DNA from: Thermoplasmatales archaeon
GTDB taxonomy: Archaea > Thermoplasmatota > E2 > DHVEG-1
Length of the DNA stretch: 35,936 nt
Reading direction: 5' to 3'
Assembly (NCBI GenBank): GCA_020350825.1
Contig: CP070724.1
Coordinates: forward strand, 186,950 to 222,885
Notes under the pieces: generated by a model
What the model was told of the DNA's origin: nothing
The model's database searches: none
Seen by the model: the letters and a program-made list of their open reading frames with translations, nothing else
In this document: in pieces, positions 7,712 through 17,413 of the stretch
Layout: each line of letters begins with the position of its first letter
Numbering within the stretch: the stretch's first letter is position 1
Program-made: the position numbers and the translations under genes

Positions 7712-9552
7712 GTCCTGTGCCTGATTTTCACCGCTTCCCCTCTTTTTGTCTCTTTCATTTCAATTCCGTTCATCTGAGCTACACCAACACCACAAGTTGT
7801 ATTGTTTTTTAGCACAATTACTTCATCACCAATTCTAATTGATTCATCTGCATCTTTTATACCGGGGGCAAATACAGATCCTTTCAAAGTAAAATCATCG
7901 TATATTTCTACCCAGTATTTCCCAGAATTAGCAATTTTTATTGCTCCTTCCATGGTTAGTGAAATCAATCCCCGTTCCTTTGTTAACATTCCCAGTTGTT
8001 TATTATCATCAATTATTTTTTGATAGGGATACTTTCCTTTTATCTTGCAGTTTTTTAAGAGTTTTTCAGCAATTATTCCACCAAATTGATAGGATGCAAG
8101 AGCCTCCATATTTTCATACACTCTTTTTGATGACTTTACTATGTGATAATTACTTGTCATTTTCTTTAACACATTTGATAATTCATCAAGAGATTCTTTT
8201 GACGTGGGGTTCTCAACACAAGTAACTACTGGATTTTCTATTAAATCAATAACAAAATCTTGAATATTTGATGATACATGCAATATTTTTTTATCGTAAA
8301 CATTAATTTCTAAATAATTTTTTAGTAAATTTCTTATCATCTTTTTTTCATCTTCACCCCAACGCCCTGTAACTGCTATGTCATATACAGAAGCAGGGTA
8401 TGTTAATTCCAACTCTCTTGGAACGATTCCTAATGGAGAGGTTATTATTACTTCGTGAACTATATGAGGATTCTTTGAGTTGAATATTCTGTCTCTAAAT
8501 AGCCTGTGAGATTTTGAAAATGAATACGGTTTTTTTGCTGAACATGGGAGAAAAAGTAATATTTCTACATCTTTTGGCTTTTGATATCTTTTTATTACGC
8601 GTTCTTGAAATCGCTTTATCTCAGGCCTAAACAAAGATTCCTTTGATGTGGCAATTAGCTTATTTTTCCGTACTACCGGTGTTCTTTCTTCTAAAAAATT
8701 ATAATATTTAAAATCCAAGATTTTTAGAATAGATGCTAGGCTGGGATCAGACCTAATTCTTGTTTCAACAAGTTCACGTATATTGCCAAGGGCAATAGCA
8801 TTTCTCACTTGTTTTATTTCATCTAATATAGCAAAATAGTTATGATTTAATATCTGTAGATAACCCATCTCAGATACTTTCCCTTTCATCTTGCTACAGG
8901 ATGGACAACTACATGGTATTTCATTCAATTCGTTTTTATTTAGACTGCGAGTAGGAAATAATAATATCTCATTTCTCGCAGCAATAATTGCAGAAATTGA
9001 ATCAAAAAAATCCACTCCTATATATGCTAGTAAAGCAAAACTAGAAGGACATCCAACACATGGGGTATAAATCATTCTTTGATATCCTATTATTTCTCTA
9101 AGTTCTGTAATAAATTCTACAAATTTTGATTGTTGAGATAAAAGTTGGAGTGCATTTACAACGACAAATAACAGAGCATCATTATTTTTTAAAACATCGC
9201 TTATAACTTCTTTATTTGCAGGTATTAAACAGCATTCGTAGGTTTTTTTATTATATTCTATTGAACTCAAATGTAATTCTTTTGACACATCTTTTGGATA
9301 AATCAAATAATTATCAACCGATAATTCTCCTTTACCTTTGTGCGTTAATGATGAAAACGCACTATTACCAATTCTTATTGTTGGTTTTTTTCTTTTATGT
9401 TTATCATTGGTTATCAAAATATCAGAAAAATTTGGTGCTTTTTTCTTAGATGTGTTTACAAATAATATATTTGGGGTAGTAACTCTTTTATTCTCTATTA
9501 ATAGTTCTCCGATTCTTGCAGGACCATCTCTATTTTTTACGCTAAACTGCAT
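7708..9552 (-). CDS. arcS: Archaeosine synthase (single-chain ArcS)
   Basis: ArcS converts preQ0 at position 15 of the archaeal tRNA D-loop toward archaeosine. The 614-aa product shows a TGT-like N-terminal part and a CSCPSC cluster at residues about 214-219, like the zinc site of tRNA-guanine transglycosylases. The ArcS signature PC-x3-KPY-x2-S-x2-H is at about 336-349. A PUA RNA-binding domain occupies the last 70 or so residues. All parts are on one chain, whereas some archaea split the enzyme. A TATA-like GAATATATAC lies just upstream (9564-9573). It is convergent with the zinc-ribbon gene. The partner TGT (ArcTGT/TgtA) is not in the window. Confidence 0.88.
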   Translation of the reverse strand: MQFSVKNRDGPARIGELLIENKRVTTPNILFVNTSKKKAPNFSDILITNDKHKRKKPTIRIGNSAFSSLTHKGKGELSVDNYLIYPKDVSKELHLSSIEYNKKTYECCLIPANKEVISDVLKNNDALLFVVVNALQLLSQQSKFVEFITELREIIGYQRMIYTPCVGCPSSFALLAYIGVDFFDSISAIIAARNEILLFPTRSLNKNELNEIPCSCPSCSKMKGKVSEMGYLQILNHNYFAILDEIKQVRNAIALGNIRELVETRIRSDPSLASILKILDFKYYNFLEERTPVVRKNKLIATSKESLFRPEIKRFQERVIKRYQKPKDVEILLFLPCSAKKPYSFSKSHRLFRDRIFNSKNPHIVHEVIITSPLGIVPRELELTYPASVYDIAVTGRWGEDEKKMIRNLLKNYLEINVYDKKILHVSSNIQDFVIDLIENPVVTCVENPTSKESLDELSNVLKKMTSNYHIVKSSKRVYENMEALASYQFGGIIAEKLLKNCKIKGKYPYQKIIDDNKQLGMLTKERGLISLTMEGAIKIANSGKYWVEIYDDFTLKGSVFAPGIKDADESIRIGDEVIVLKNNTTCGVGVAQMNGIEMKETKRGEAVKIRHRT

Positions 9553-9596
9553 TGTTTGAAGATGTATATATTCATCTTTAAAGAAAGTTTAGATGA

Positions 9597-11147
9597 TTAG
9601 TGTCTAAAGTATCGCTGCCCTGAAAACACCATGGCTATTCCATGTTCATCCGCCGCTTTGATGACTTCATCATCTCTTATGGATCCGCCGGGTTGGATAA
9701 TGGCTTTTACACCTGCCTTTGCAGCAACATCAACTGCATCTCTAAATGGGAAAAACGCATCACTAGCCATGATAGATTCTTTAATATTCTCTTTACCCTT
9801 ATGTGTAGCAATCCATGCAGCATCAACACGGGAGGTTTGCCCCCCTCCAATAGCTACTGTTCGAGTGCCTTTTACAAAAAGAACGGAGTTGGATTTCACA
9901 TGTTTTACGCATTTAACTGCAAATTCCATAGATTCCAAATCTCCTTGCGACGGCTTCTTCTTCGTAACAATCTTCCAGTTCTTTTTATCAGAGAGATACG
10001 TATCCCTTTCTTGGACTAGAAATCCTCCTACAACACTTCGGAAATTTGTGCCTTTTCTTTTAAATTTTTTATCTACATCTTTTAATTCAAGCAGTCTAAG
10101 GCTTTTCTTTTTCTCAAATATTGATAGCGCTTCTTTACTGAACTTTGGCGCGATAATAACTTCTAAGAAGTAGTTGGAAAGTTCTTTGGCAACATCTTTC
10201 TTTACTTCACTGTTAAAAGAAATAATGCCTCCAAACGGAGAGTATACATCAGTTTTATATGCCTCTTCCCAAGCCTGCAACAAGTTATTTGAGCTAGCTA
10301 TTCCACAAGGAGTGGCATGTTTTACAATTACACAGGTTAGATCAGAAAATTCTTTTATACACTCTATAGCACAGTCAGAATCTAAGATGTTATTAAAAGA
10401 AAGTTCTTTACCCTGAAGTTGTTTAGCATTAGATATACAAGGTTCTTTTACTAATGGAAGTGCTTTATAAAACGCACCTTTTTGATGAGGATTTTCACCA
10501 TATCTCATGTCTTGGATTTTTCTCATTGTGAAGGTATGGTTTTCAGGTAGGATTTCATTTGTCCATTTCTTCCTAAAATATTGTGATATTATCGAGTCAT
10601 ATTGAGCAGTATGGGAAATAGCTTCAATTGCAAGTTTCTTTCTTTGCTCCAAACTTACTTCTTTTTTTGATTTTAAAATTTTAAGAATACCATTATATTG
10701 TTTTGGCTTTGTTAATACTATAACATCCTTGTAATTCTTTGCAGATGCCCGTATCAGTGTGGGTCCACCTATGTCGATATTTTCTATAACTTCTTCAGTG
10801 CTTACGTTTGGTTTTTGTATAGTCTCTTCAAATGGATAAAGGTTACACACAACAAGATCTATCTTCTTTATACTATGTTTTTTTAGCGAGTCCATATGTA
10901 ATTTTTCGTCTCTTTTTGCAAGTATTCCGGCATGAACAATTGGATGAAGAGTTTTTACCCTGCCATCAAGCATTTCGGGAAATCCTGTTAATTCTGAGAT
11001 TTCTTTAATTTTTACCCCTGAATCTCGTAAAACAGTGGCAGTTCCACCTGTTGATATAATACTTATGCCAAGTTTAGACAATTCTTTTACAAAATCAACT
11101 ATGCCTTCTTTGTTAAAAACACTAATCAGAGCATATTTATTTTCCAT
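9597..11147 (-). CDS. purH: Bifunctional AICAR formyltransferase/IMP cyclohydrolase
   Basis: This cytosolic enzyme catalyses the last two steps of de novo IMP synthesis: formylation of AICAR with 10-formyl-THF, then ring closure. At 516 aa it has the usual full length. The N-terminal MGS-type cyclohydrolase domain (residues 1 to about 145) shows STGGTA and GRVKTLHP. The transformylase domain carries the catalytic Lys-His in VKHATPCG and ends FSGQRYFRH. Many archaea use PurP and PurO instead, so a bacterial-type PurH suggests acquisition in this lineage. A TATA-like TGTTTATGAAC lies near 11185. Confidence 0.95.
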   Translation of the reverse strand: MENKYALISVFNKEGIVDFVKELSKLGISIISTGGTATVLRDSGVKIKEISELTGFPEMLDGRVKTLHPIVHAGILAKRDEKLHMDSLKKHSIKKIDLVVCNLYPFEETIQKPNVSTEEVIENIDIGGPTLIRASAKNYKDVIVLTKPKQYNGILKILKSKKEVSLEQRKKLAIEAISHTAQYDSIISQYFRKKWTNEILPENHTFTMRKIQDMRYGENPHQKGAFYKALPLVKEPCISNAKQLQGKELSFNNILDSDCAIECIKEFSDLTCVIVKHATPCGIASSNNLLQAWEEAYKTDVYSPFGGIISFNSEVKKDVAKELSNYFLEVIIAPKFSKEALSIFEKKKSLRLLELKDVDKKFKRKGTNFRSVVGGFLVQERDTYLSDKKNWKIVTKKKPSQGDLESMEFAVKCVKHVKSNSVLFVKGTRTVAIGGGQTSRVDAAWIATHKGKENIKESIMASDAFFPFRDAVDVAAKAGVKAIIQPGGSIRDDEVIKAADEHGIAMVFSGQRYFRH

Positions 11148-11193
11148 TACTCTTGCCTAGTGAGCATATGAGAGAAGTTCATAAACATTTGGG

Positions 11194-11955
11194 TTAGTTT
11201 TTAGATTTTTCGTTTTCAATTGCTTCTACCAAACTCATTTTTCCTTTTAGAACTTTTAATGCAATTTCCTTTGATATGGTATATTTTCCTTCTGTGAGTT
11301 GTCTACTCTGTTGTTGTACGTTTTTTATTGCCCCTCTCGTAGGTTCCAAAGGCAGATTTGTTTGAACCTTCCCTCCAGATATTAACGCGATAGCAGCGGC
11401 AGCCTCCCCATTCCTCTCAGAACGCCCCGTCTGTTGAGAGGGGGTTGTGCTCGTTTCATCAACAATTTCAATAGGTATTTTTAATGATATGAGTGAGTTT
11501 ATTATTCTGTTTCGCGTAATAATTGAACCATGTCCTATACGAATATAAGCTTCTTTTGATGGATATACTTTTAAAAGACGTTTTATCGAATATACGACTT
11601 TTTCAGGGGAATCAACCTGTATTTTTTGCAGTAAAATATCATCCCCAACTATGGCAATACCAGGACGTTCGCCAGGATCTATTCCTACAAAAATCTTTGA
11701 ATAAATTTCTTTTCCAGTGAGTTTTTGTATAGCTAGATCTACAGCATGATCGATGGAATCATAGGTATCGGTGGCAATAGATTTTTGAGATTTTATGTCT
11801 TGTTTTTCTTTTTTGGAGGTTAATATTACACTAATTCTTTTTGGTATATCTTTGGGTGAGGAAAGTGAAACATAGGCTAACTTGCGTTTTTTTAATACTT
11901 TTATTATATCATGGTAAAGAGAAAAATCCTTGGTATAAACTCCCAGTGTTTTCAT
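11194..11955 (-). CDS. RuvC-like RNase H-fold protein
   Basis: The 253-aa product contains a RuvC/YqgF-like core. FVGIDPG with the first catalytic Asp is near residue 93, EIVDET near 160 supplies a second acidic residue, and a helix with RNGEAAAAIAL near 185 has the place of the third. The N-terminal 80 residues are a separate small domain. Proteins of this type act on branched or structured nucleic acids, and archaeal members are mostly uncharacterised. The ATG at 11955 is preferred over the TTG one codon earlier. It lies 46 bases upstream of purH on the same strand. Confidence 0.6.
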   Translation of the reverse strand: MKTLGVYTKDFSLYHDIIKVLKKRKLAYVSLSSPKDIPKRISVILTSKKEKQDIKSQKSIATDTYDSIDHAVDLAIQKLTGKEIYSKIFVGIDPGERPGIAIVGDDILLQKIQVDSPEKVVYSIKRLLKVYPSKEAYIRIGHGSIITRNRIINSLISLKIPIEIVDETSTTPSQQTGRSERNGEAAAAIALISGGKVQTNLPLEPTRGAIKNVQQQSRQLTEGKYTISKEIALKVLKGKMSLVEAIENEKSKN

Positions 11956-12035
11956 CAATTAAAATATCAAATATTAGGGATATATACGTTTCCACGCTTT
12001 AGACAATAGATTTTAAAATTAAAAAAATCCCCTCC

Positions 12036-12758
12036 TTAAAAACCAGGAAGTGAAATCCCCCCATAGAAAATAAATACCAATAATATTATCGAAATTGCTA
12101 ACAAAATTGACCATACAATCCCATTCCACCGTATCACTTTAACTCCATCAAGAGGACCAAATGGTAATAAATTAAATGTTCCTAATAATGCATTGACTAA
12201 ACAGATTAATCCAAGAACTTTGCCTACAAAACCTGCCTCAAAAAAAACAAAACGATATAAGATATATGTTATAACAGCAATTATTATATTTGCTGATGGT
12301 CCTACAGCAGCTATTCTGCCTGTTTCAAAATTTCTTGTTTCCCCTCTGAACATTACAGCCCCCGGAGCTGCAATGACAAAGCCTGTAAGAAAAGCTAATA
12401 CAAGTGATAAAAGCAAACCCCGTGGATACATTCTAAATTCGGACCAAAGTCCATATTTTTGTGCCATAAATTTATGTGAAATTTCATGAACAAAAAAAGC
12501 TGTCACAATACCTAAAAACGATATGGGGATGGATAAGATTAGGGAACCTATGTCATTAAAGCCTGAGAATAGGTTATTCGCAGAAATAGTAAAAGAAAAA
12601 GCTATTGTTAAAACACCTATCGCAATGAGAATATGAGTAATTTCGGTTTTGCTAAACTCTCCTGGCTTTCCAATATCAAGAGTACCTTTGGGAAAGTACA
12701 TGTATTCTCTTGGTGGTAAATCATGAAATGAAGTGTAGACCTTTCTTCTCTCCTTCAT
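12036..12758 (-). CDS. M50-family site-2-type membrane metalloprotease
   Basis: A multi-pass protein of 240 aa with the zinc-binding HEISH motif (His91, Glu92, His95) in a transmembrane segment, and a later GPLDG segment in the position of the NPDG third ligand of the M50 family. Such proteases cut membrane-embedded substrates, often releasing regulators. The N-terminal ~40 residues are soluble and cytosolic. The start ATG at 12758 follows GAGGTGG; four codons earlier is an in-frame TTG. Neighbour of a TraB-family membrane protein. The substrate is unknown. Confidence 0.8.
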   Translation of the reverse strand: MKERRKVYTSFHDLPPREYMYFPKGTLDIGKPGEFSKTEITHILIAIGVLTIAFSFTISANNLFSGFNDIGSLILSIPISFLGIVTAFFVHEISHKFMAQKYGLWSEFRMYPRGLLLSLVLAFLTGFVIAAPGAVMFRGETRNFETGRIAAVGPSANIIIAVITYILYRFVFFEAGFVGKVLGLICLVNALLGTFNLLPFGPLDGVKVIRWNGIVWSILLAISIILLVFIFYGGISLPGF

Positions 12759-12808
12759 GTCCCACCTCAATTACTTTTACGATTTATGAATGTTTGGGAG
12801 TAAAATAA

Positions 12809-13972
12809 TCATCCGGTAAATCCAAGACTTAAGATATATGGTAAAGCTATAAATGTACCTATCATACTGCCCAGATTTGCTAATGCTACAACCATAAGAA
12901 GCCTAATAACCCTGTTATTAAAGAAATCTTTAAAGCTATCCACTTTGCTTAAATTCTGAAAATCCTTAACCACTGGTTTTCTTAATTTAAATTCTACATA
13001 GCCAGCAACCCAACCAGCAGCTATAGCTGGGTTTAACGAAGTAAGAGGAGCAGCTACGAAAGCAGTTGCTATTGAAAATGGATGACCTCTGGCAATTGCC
13101 GTTCCAAGTGCAGAAAGCCCTCCGTTAATTAAAAACCACATGATAAGTGCATCTGCAGCCTTTCCGACTCCTCCAGTAAGGAAGAGATAGACAATTAAAG
13201 CGACAAAAACAACAGGAATTACATAACCAACAGTTTTCAAAATGCTAAAACGTTTCTTAGGAACATACTCTAACTCATTTAAATCAACATCCAATTTTTT
13301 CTTTTCCAAATTATTTTTAATACCGTTAATATGACCTGCACCTACAACTGCTACTATTTTCCCTTTTTCACTCTCGCTCAGAATTTTTTTAGCTATATAT
13401 TCATCTCGCTCATGGATTAAAACAGTAGCAACACTAGGAGCAATATTGCCAAATTCTTCCAACATAGCAGAAATTACATCTTGATCCATAAGTTCCTTCA
13501 AATCTAGATCTTCTAGTTCCTCTTCATCATATCCTAAAATAGCCTTCATGAATTCCCATGTTAATCTAAACTTTTCTCTAACACCCATCTTTTTCCAAGC
13601 TCTTTTTAGAGTGACAGAAATATCTCTATCTACAAGTGCTACTTCAATATCATGTCTTTTAGCTTCATTCATAGCTGCGATCATCTCAGAGCCTGGCTCT
13701 ACCCCATATTCCTTGCCAAGTCTCCTCTGAATAGATGACAAAAATGTTTGCGCTAACATCAGATATGCATTATTTGATTTCAAAAGAGAAGTAATCGGAG
13801 TGTTTTCCCATTTATCCTTTTTCGTTATTGCCTCATATCGTCTTTTGCAGAGTTCAACTGCTACGATATCAGGTTTATATTTTTCAATAACCTCTTTTAC
13901 TTCTTTAACACTGTCCTTAGAGATATGTGCAGTGCCAACAAGTATAATATTATCATTTATCTTAACTTGCAA
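12809..13972 (-). CDS. TraB/PrgY-type membrane protein
   Basis: The 387-aa product begins with the TraB domain signature VGTAHISKDSV, continues with VAVELCKRRY, and has a second conserved GAGHINGI near residue 215. Residues about 240-385 form several transmembrane helices. The TraB/GumN/Tiki superfamily contains putative metal-dependent proteases, and archaeal homologues are conserved but uncharacterised. Conserved Gly-His and Glu residues fit the proposed active site. It lies 45 bases downstream of the S2 gene and may be the tail of that transcript. It precedes the M50 protease, so the pair could act together on membrane proteins (inference). Confidence 0.78.
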   Translation of the reverse strand: MQVKINDNIILVGTAHISKDSVKEVKEVIEKYKPDIVAVELCKRRYEAITKKDKWENTPITSLLKSNNAYLMLAQTFLSSIQRRLGKEYGVEPGSEMIAAMNEAKRHDIEVALVDRDISVTLKRAWKKMGVREKFRLTWEFMKAILGYDEEELEDLDLKELMDQDVISAMLEEFGNIAPSVATVLIHERDEYIAKKILSESEKGKIVAVVGAGHINGIKNNLEKKKLDVDLNELEYVPKKRFSILKTVGYVIPVVFVALIVYLFLTGGVGKAADALIMWFLINGGLSALGTAIARGHPFSIATAFVAAPLTSLNPAIAAGWVAGYVEFKLRKPVVKDFQNLSKVDSFKDFFNNRVIRLLMVVALANLGSMIGTFIALPYILSLGFTG

Positions 13973-14017
13973 AGTATCTCCTTTTCATTCTAGTTTGTGA
14001 ATACTTCAAAAGATTAT

Positions 14018-14644
14018 TTAAATTTCAGCCTCAAAATCTTCTACTTTGGCAGTAAACTCTTCGTCTGATTTTATTTTACCCTGTTCCCTTAAGATCTCTT
14101 TAGTCAATAACCAATAAATAAGTGCGAGAGCTCGCCTTCCTTTGTTATTGGTTGGAATAACTAAATCGATATATCTGGTTTCATTATTGGTATCACAAAG
14201 TGCTATAACAGGGATTCCAATATTTTCAGCTTCGTGCAGAGCTTGTATATCGGCTAATGGATCAGTTAATAATATTATCTCTGGTTCAAAAAAATCTTTA
14301 GAATTTGGATTTGTCAGGATACCAGGCCTAAAACGCCCCTCTAATATCTGCATTCCTGTATATTCGCCTAGTTTTTTTATAGGTTTTTGTCCATATTGTC
14401 TTACAGAAACTGCTAAAACTTTAGGAGGATCATATTTTGCTAAAAACTTTGCAGCATTCCTAATTCCTTCATCCGTCTTTTTAACATCTATGATATATAA
14501 TCCATCATTTCTAACTTTGTATATGAAATCTTTTATGTCCGATGTTTTCTGTCTTGTTCCGATATGGACACCCGATGTCATGTAAGTTTCTTCAGGAACT
14601 AACATATCAGTTTCGCGTTCTTTTTTCCCCTTTTCCTCAGCCAT
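14018..14644 (-). CDS. rps2: Ribosomal protein S2
   Basis: Small-subunit protein S2 (uS2), 208 aa, with TSGVHIGTRQKT, the KFLAKYDPPKVLAVSVRQYG strand-helix, GRFRPGILTNP and the conserved LTDPLADIQAL segment. It contributes to the S2/S5 side of the 30S body. It follows rpoK by 14 bases, the arrangement common in archaeal rpoK-S2 operons. The N-terminus has a short charged extension. Confidence 0.95.
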   Translation of the reverse strand: MAEEKGKKERETDMLVPEETYMTSGVHIGTRQKTSDIKDFIYKVRNDGLYIIDVKKTDEGIRNAAKFLAKYDPPKVLAVSVRQYGQKPIKKLGEYTGMQILEGRFRPGILTNPNSKDFFEPEIILLTDPLADIQALHEAENIGIPVIALCDTNNETRYIDLVIPTNNKGRRALALIYWLLTKEILREQGKIKSDEEFTAKVEDFEAEI

Positions 14645-14658
14645 ATCTCGCCCTCTTT

Positions 14659-14835
14659 TTATTGATCTCTTCTTACCGTAATGGGGATCGCATCTTCTTC
14701 AAATTCCAACATGGAAATTTCAACAGGATCAATTATTTCCTTAGGAATTTTAGTTAGTGTAGGCGGCGCTCCCATGGATATCTGTAACGCTCTTGCACCG
14801 ATTATACGAGCTTTTTCAAATCGAGTATAGTCCAA
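14659..14835 (-). CDS. rpoK: RNA polymerase subunit K (omega/Rpb6 homologue)
   Basis: The 58-aa product matches archaeal Rpo[23 protein letters not shown], then [11 protein letters not shown] and PITVRR. RpoK clamps the largest subunit and assists polymerase assembly. The start is a TTG at 14835, six bases after a strong GGAGG; no ATG fits before the conserved TRFEKARI. It lies directly upstream of S2, as expected. Confidence 0.92.
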   Translation of the reverse strand: MDYTRFEKARIIGARALQISMGAPPTLTKIPKEIIDPVEISMLEFEEDAIPITVRRDQ

Positions 14836-14951
14836 TTTATTCCTCCAATTATATAGATAGTAGGACCACCAAATATCAGAAACATTTAAAAATATTGCCC
14901 CTGAAATTATCTTTTAGGATTATCACAGCAATTTTTTAAAAAATAATATAT

Positions 14952-15161
14952 TTATTTTATTTCTTCGACCCCTTCTACAAAATCTGCAGAGCGATTAGAG
15001 AATTCGTCGAGAGCAAGTTGCATATCAAAGATAATGTCTCTGAGTAATCTATCTATGTGTTCGTTATTGAACTCTTTAACTCCATCAATATCCGAATATA
15101 TTTTCCCCAGATATCCGCTCATATCTTTATGTATCTCGATATTATACAAAACTTCCTCCAT
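14952..15161 (-). CDS. Small acidic hypothetical protein
   Basis: A 69-aa acidic, largely helical protein (MEEVLYNIEIHKDM..., ending VEGVEEIK). It has its own TATA box at 15204-15213 about 45 bases upstream, so it is probably expressed apart from the ribosomal operon. It sits between L30 and rpoK, where L15 and SecY would be expected. No family recognised. Confidence 0.6.
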   Translation of the reverse strand: MEEVLYNIEIHKDMSGYLGKIYSDIDGVKEFNNEHIDRLLRDIIFDMQLALDEFSNRSADFVEGVEEIK

Positions 15162-15203
15162 ATTGCTTCCCTCGTCAACAATTTTTAAACAATAAAAAGC
15201 ATT

Positions 15204-15213
15204 ATATATAATA
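15204..15213 (-). promoter_or_regulatory. TATA box for the small acidic protein
   Basis: Minus-strand TATTATATATAATG-like element, placed so that transcription begins about 20 bases before the ATG at 15161. It lies just after the L30 stop, so it starts a new transcript at the end of the ribosomal operon. Confidence 0.55.
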
Positions 15214-15233
15214 ATCTTTTGGAATTTTCAACT

Positions 15234-15698
15234 CTATAACATTCGTTCTATCAATTTATTTATCTCTTTCCCTCTATATCCTAAAGCTCCGCCGTTAGTA
15301 AAAGATCTTTTTACGCCTTCATACCCATTTTTTGGCGGGCTTAATCTAAATAATGGTTTTATTTCGGGTATTTCTTTATATCTGAATTTATCATCTATTA
15401 TTGCCTGTGAAAGTTTTTCCATCCCATCAAATGATGTTGCAGATTTCACATATTCTTCTGTAATACTTTTGTCGCCAACCAGCATTCCTCTTGAATTTAT
15501 AAGATTTGAGAGTATCTCTTTGTTTATTTCCCCCCAGGTCGTATAGTCTTTAACAATCTGTAACATTCCTTTGAAAACTTTGTTTTCTTCCAATAGTACA
15601 CAATGGTTTACCTTAGTTAAGCGAAGTAATTCCAAAGTACGTTTTATGTCTGGTTTTACATTAACTATTCCTCTTACTCTGACAACTGCAAAAACCAT
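15234..15698 (-). CDS. rpl30: Ribosomal protein L30
   Basis: Archaeal-length uL30 (154 aa) with FAVVRVRG, a LLRLTKVNHCVLL strand-helix and the C-terminal RLSPPKNGYEG and GYRGKEINKLI motifs that distinguish archaeal from short bacterial L30. The start is next to the S5 stop (15701). Last ribosomal gene of this run; L15 does not follow. Confidence 0.95.
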   Translation of the reverse strand: MVFAVVRVRGIVNVKPDIKRTLELLRLTKVNHCVLLEENKVFKGMLQIVKDYTTWGEINKEILSNLINSRGMLVGDKSITEEYVKSATSFDGMEKLSQAIIDDKFRYKEIPEIKPLFRLSPPKNGYEGVKRSFTNGGALGYRGKEINKLIERML

Positions 15699-15700
15699 TT

Positions 15701-16447
15701 CTATACCTCAATTTCTGCTGGTTTAGGTTCTTCAGGAGGTAGACCAATACTTCCCGACACTATACTAATTTTTTTAATTTCATTCTGAGTAATTCTCATT
15801 TCTGCATTCTTTTTTAAAGCATCAAATACCGCTTTAGCATAATTAACTATGGTCTTGGTCTGTCCTTTTGTAAATGCCCAGCAATCTCTTACTCCAGCTA
15901 ACTCCAGAATCTTTTTTGCCACATCACCAGTAGCCAATCCTATCCCATGTGGAGCAGGTTTAAAGGTTACCTCTACAGATCCGCTTTTTCCATTTACTGC
16001 AAATGGAACCGTATGAGGTTTCTTGCAACCACATTCCCAAGATCCACATCCTCTCCTAATCTCAATTATATTTAATTTTGCGTTATCAATGGCTTTTTTA
16101 ATGCTAGATCCTACTTCTTTTCCTTTTGCCTGTCCTAAACCAATAAAACCATCTTTATTTCCAACAGCTACAGTAATTACGAATTTTATTCTTCTACCGG
16201 AGTCAGTCATCCGCTGAACCATTTTAACATCTATAACATCGTCTTCGACTTCAGGAAGTAAGATATCAATAATTTCGGGTTCTCTCAATGGCAGACCGGA
16301 ATTCAGTGCATCACTCATGGTAGAGATTTCCCCTTTTTTAACCATTTGCCCTAGCCTAGTTTTTGGTAACCACTCTATGGTTGTCATGGGTGACTCAGGT
16401 TTTCCAGTACGCGCTCTAGATCGTCCTCTACGCCCTCTTACTGCCAT
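15701..16447 (-). CDS. rps5: Ribosomal protein S5
   Basis: uS5, 248 aa. It has an RG-rich basic N-terminus, the double-stranded-RNA-binding-like domain ([30 protein letters not shown]) and the C-terminal domain ([38 protein letters not shown]). Archaeal insert [12 protein letters not shown] with cysteines is present. Functions in decoding accuracy and mRNA entry. The start overlaps the L18 stop by one base (TAATG). Confidence 0.96.
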   Translation of the reverse strand: MAVRGRRGRSRARTGKPESPMTTIEWLPKTRLGQMVKKGEISTMSDALNSGLPLREPEIIDILLPEVEDDVIDVKMVQRMTDSGRRIKFVITVAVGNKDGFIGLGQAKGKEVGSSIKKAIDNAKLNIIEIRRGCGSWECGCKKPHTVPFAVNGKSGSVEVTFKPAPHGIGLATGDVAKKILELAGVRDCWAFTKGQTKTIVNYAKAVFDALKKNAEMRITQNEIKKISIVSGSIGLPPEEPKPAEIEV

Positions 16448-16953
16448 TATTTGCCCCCTATTATCTTACCTTTTATTTCGCTTACTAAAGACGGAATTTC
16501 TTTATCTAGATGTTTCCCTAAAATCCTATCTTCTGCAGGTATCTTAGTGTTATCATGTGGACTTTCTATCCCGGCATCTAATACCCCTTTAAGTGCAGCA
16601 AATAGCTTATTGCCGGCAGTCGGCCTATATCGTCCTATGTCTAGTATACCTTCTTTTATTCCTTTATCATTTGCTTTCTTTCCTGCAATTAGACCTGTTA
16701 AATAAGCTGCAGGAGTTGTAGCTATAGAATGTTTCCAGTTATAATTTTTAATAAGTTCATTAGAAATTGCTGAAACAAGAATCTTATCCCCCTTAGGGTA
16801 ATATTCAACAAATTGTACTCTTATATTTTTTAAAGATTTTCTAACGACTATCCTTGTTTTCCTAGATTTTAGGAGTCCTAATCTTCTTCTATAATCTGTC
16901 CTTCCATCTCGATGTCTTCTTGGCTTAACATGATAACGTGGCCCCTGTTTCAT
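16447..16953 (-). CDS. rpl18: Ribosomal protein L18
   Basis: uL18, a 5S rRNA-binding protein, 168 aa. [25 protein letters not shown] at the N-terminus and [13 protein letters not shown] are characteristic. The start ATG overlaps the L19e stop (ATGA), giving coupled translation. Confidence 0.95.
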   Translation of the reverse strand: MKQGPRYHVKPRRHRDGRTDYRRRLGLLKSRKTRIVVRKSLKNIRVQFVEYYPKGDKILVSAISNELIKNYNWKHSIATTPAAYLTGLIAGKKANDKGIKEGILDIGRYRPTAGNKLFAALKGVLDAGIESPHDNTKIPAEDRILGKHLDKEIPSLVSEIKGKIIGGK

Positions 16954-17411
16954 TGTTTGTCCTCCTTTAAAATTCCGCCAGATATAAGATGTGTTTTTAG
17001 ATGGTGTTTGTTTCTAAATTCACCACCCTTAGCCCTATGATAGTATTTACGATAGGCACTTCGATCGATTAATTTATCATCTCTCAGTTGTCTCAGATAA
17101 GTTCTGATTGGACGTATTGTTTTTATCCAACGTTCTTTTCTTGGTAAACGTGCATATTTTGCACCCTTTCTTGATCCATGACCTTTTCTTCTCCCTTTTT
17201 CCTTTTGTTTTTGTTTAAATTTTTTTCTTCCACTTGAAATACCTTGTACTTGTTTGCTTTTCAAAGCTCCACCGTTAATAAGAATTTTTATATCACCTCT
17301 AGTAACTGCTTTTGCAATCTCATCTGTTCTGTCTGGATCCATCCAAACCCTATTTTCACCGCATTTCAATATGGTTGCTGCCATTCTCCGTTGATTTCGT
17401 AAATCGGTCAT
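16950..17411 (-). CDS. rpl19e: Ribosomal protein L19e
   Basis: eL19, 153 aa, found only in archaea and eukaryotes. LRNQRRMAATILKCGENRVW, the basic RRKGHGSRKGAKYARLP linker and TYLRQLRDDKLID are present. It contacts large-subunit rRNA and forms an inter-subunit bridge. Follows L32e after three bases. Confidence 0.96.
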   Translation of the reverse strand: MTDLRNQRRMAATILKCGENRVWMDPDRTDEIAKAVTRGDIKILINGGALKSKQVQGISSGRKKFKQKQKEKGRRKGHGSRKGAKYARLPRKERWIKTIRPIRTYLRQLRDDKLIDRSAYRKYYHRAKGGEFRNKHHLKTHLISGGILKEDKQ

Positions 17412-17413
17412 TT

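Noticed and set aside
9631..10416. Long plus-strand frames across purH
   Set aside because: Antisense shadows of a full-length conserved enzyme, with no promoters or recognisable products.
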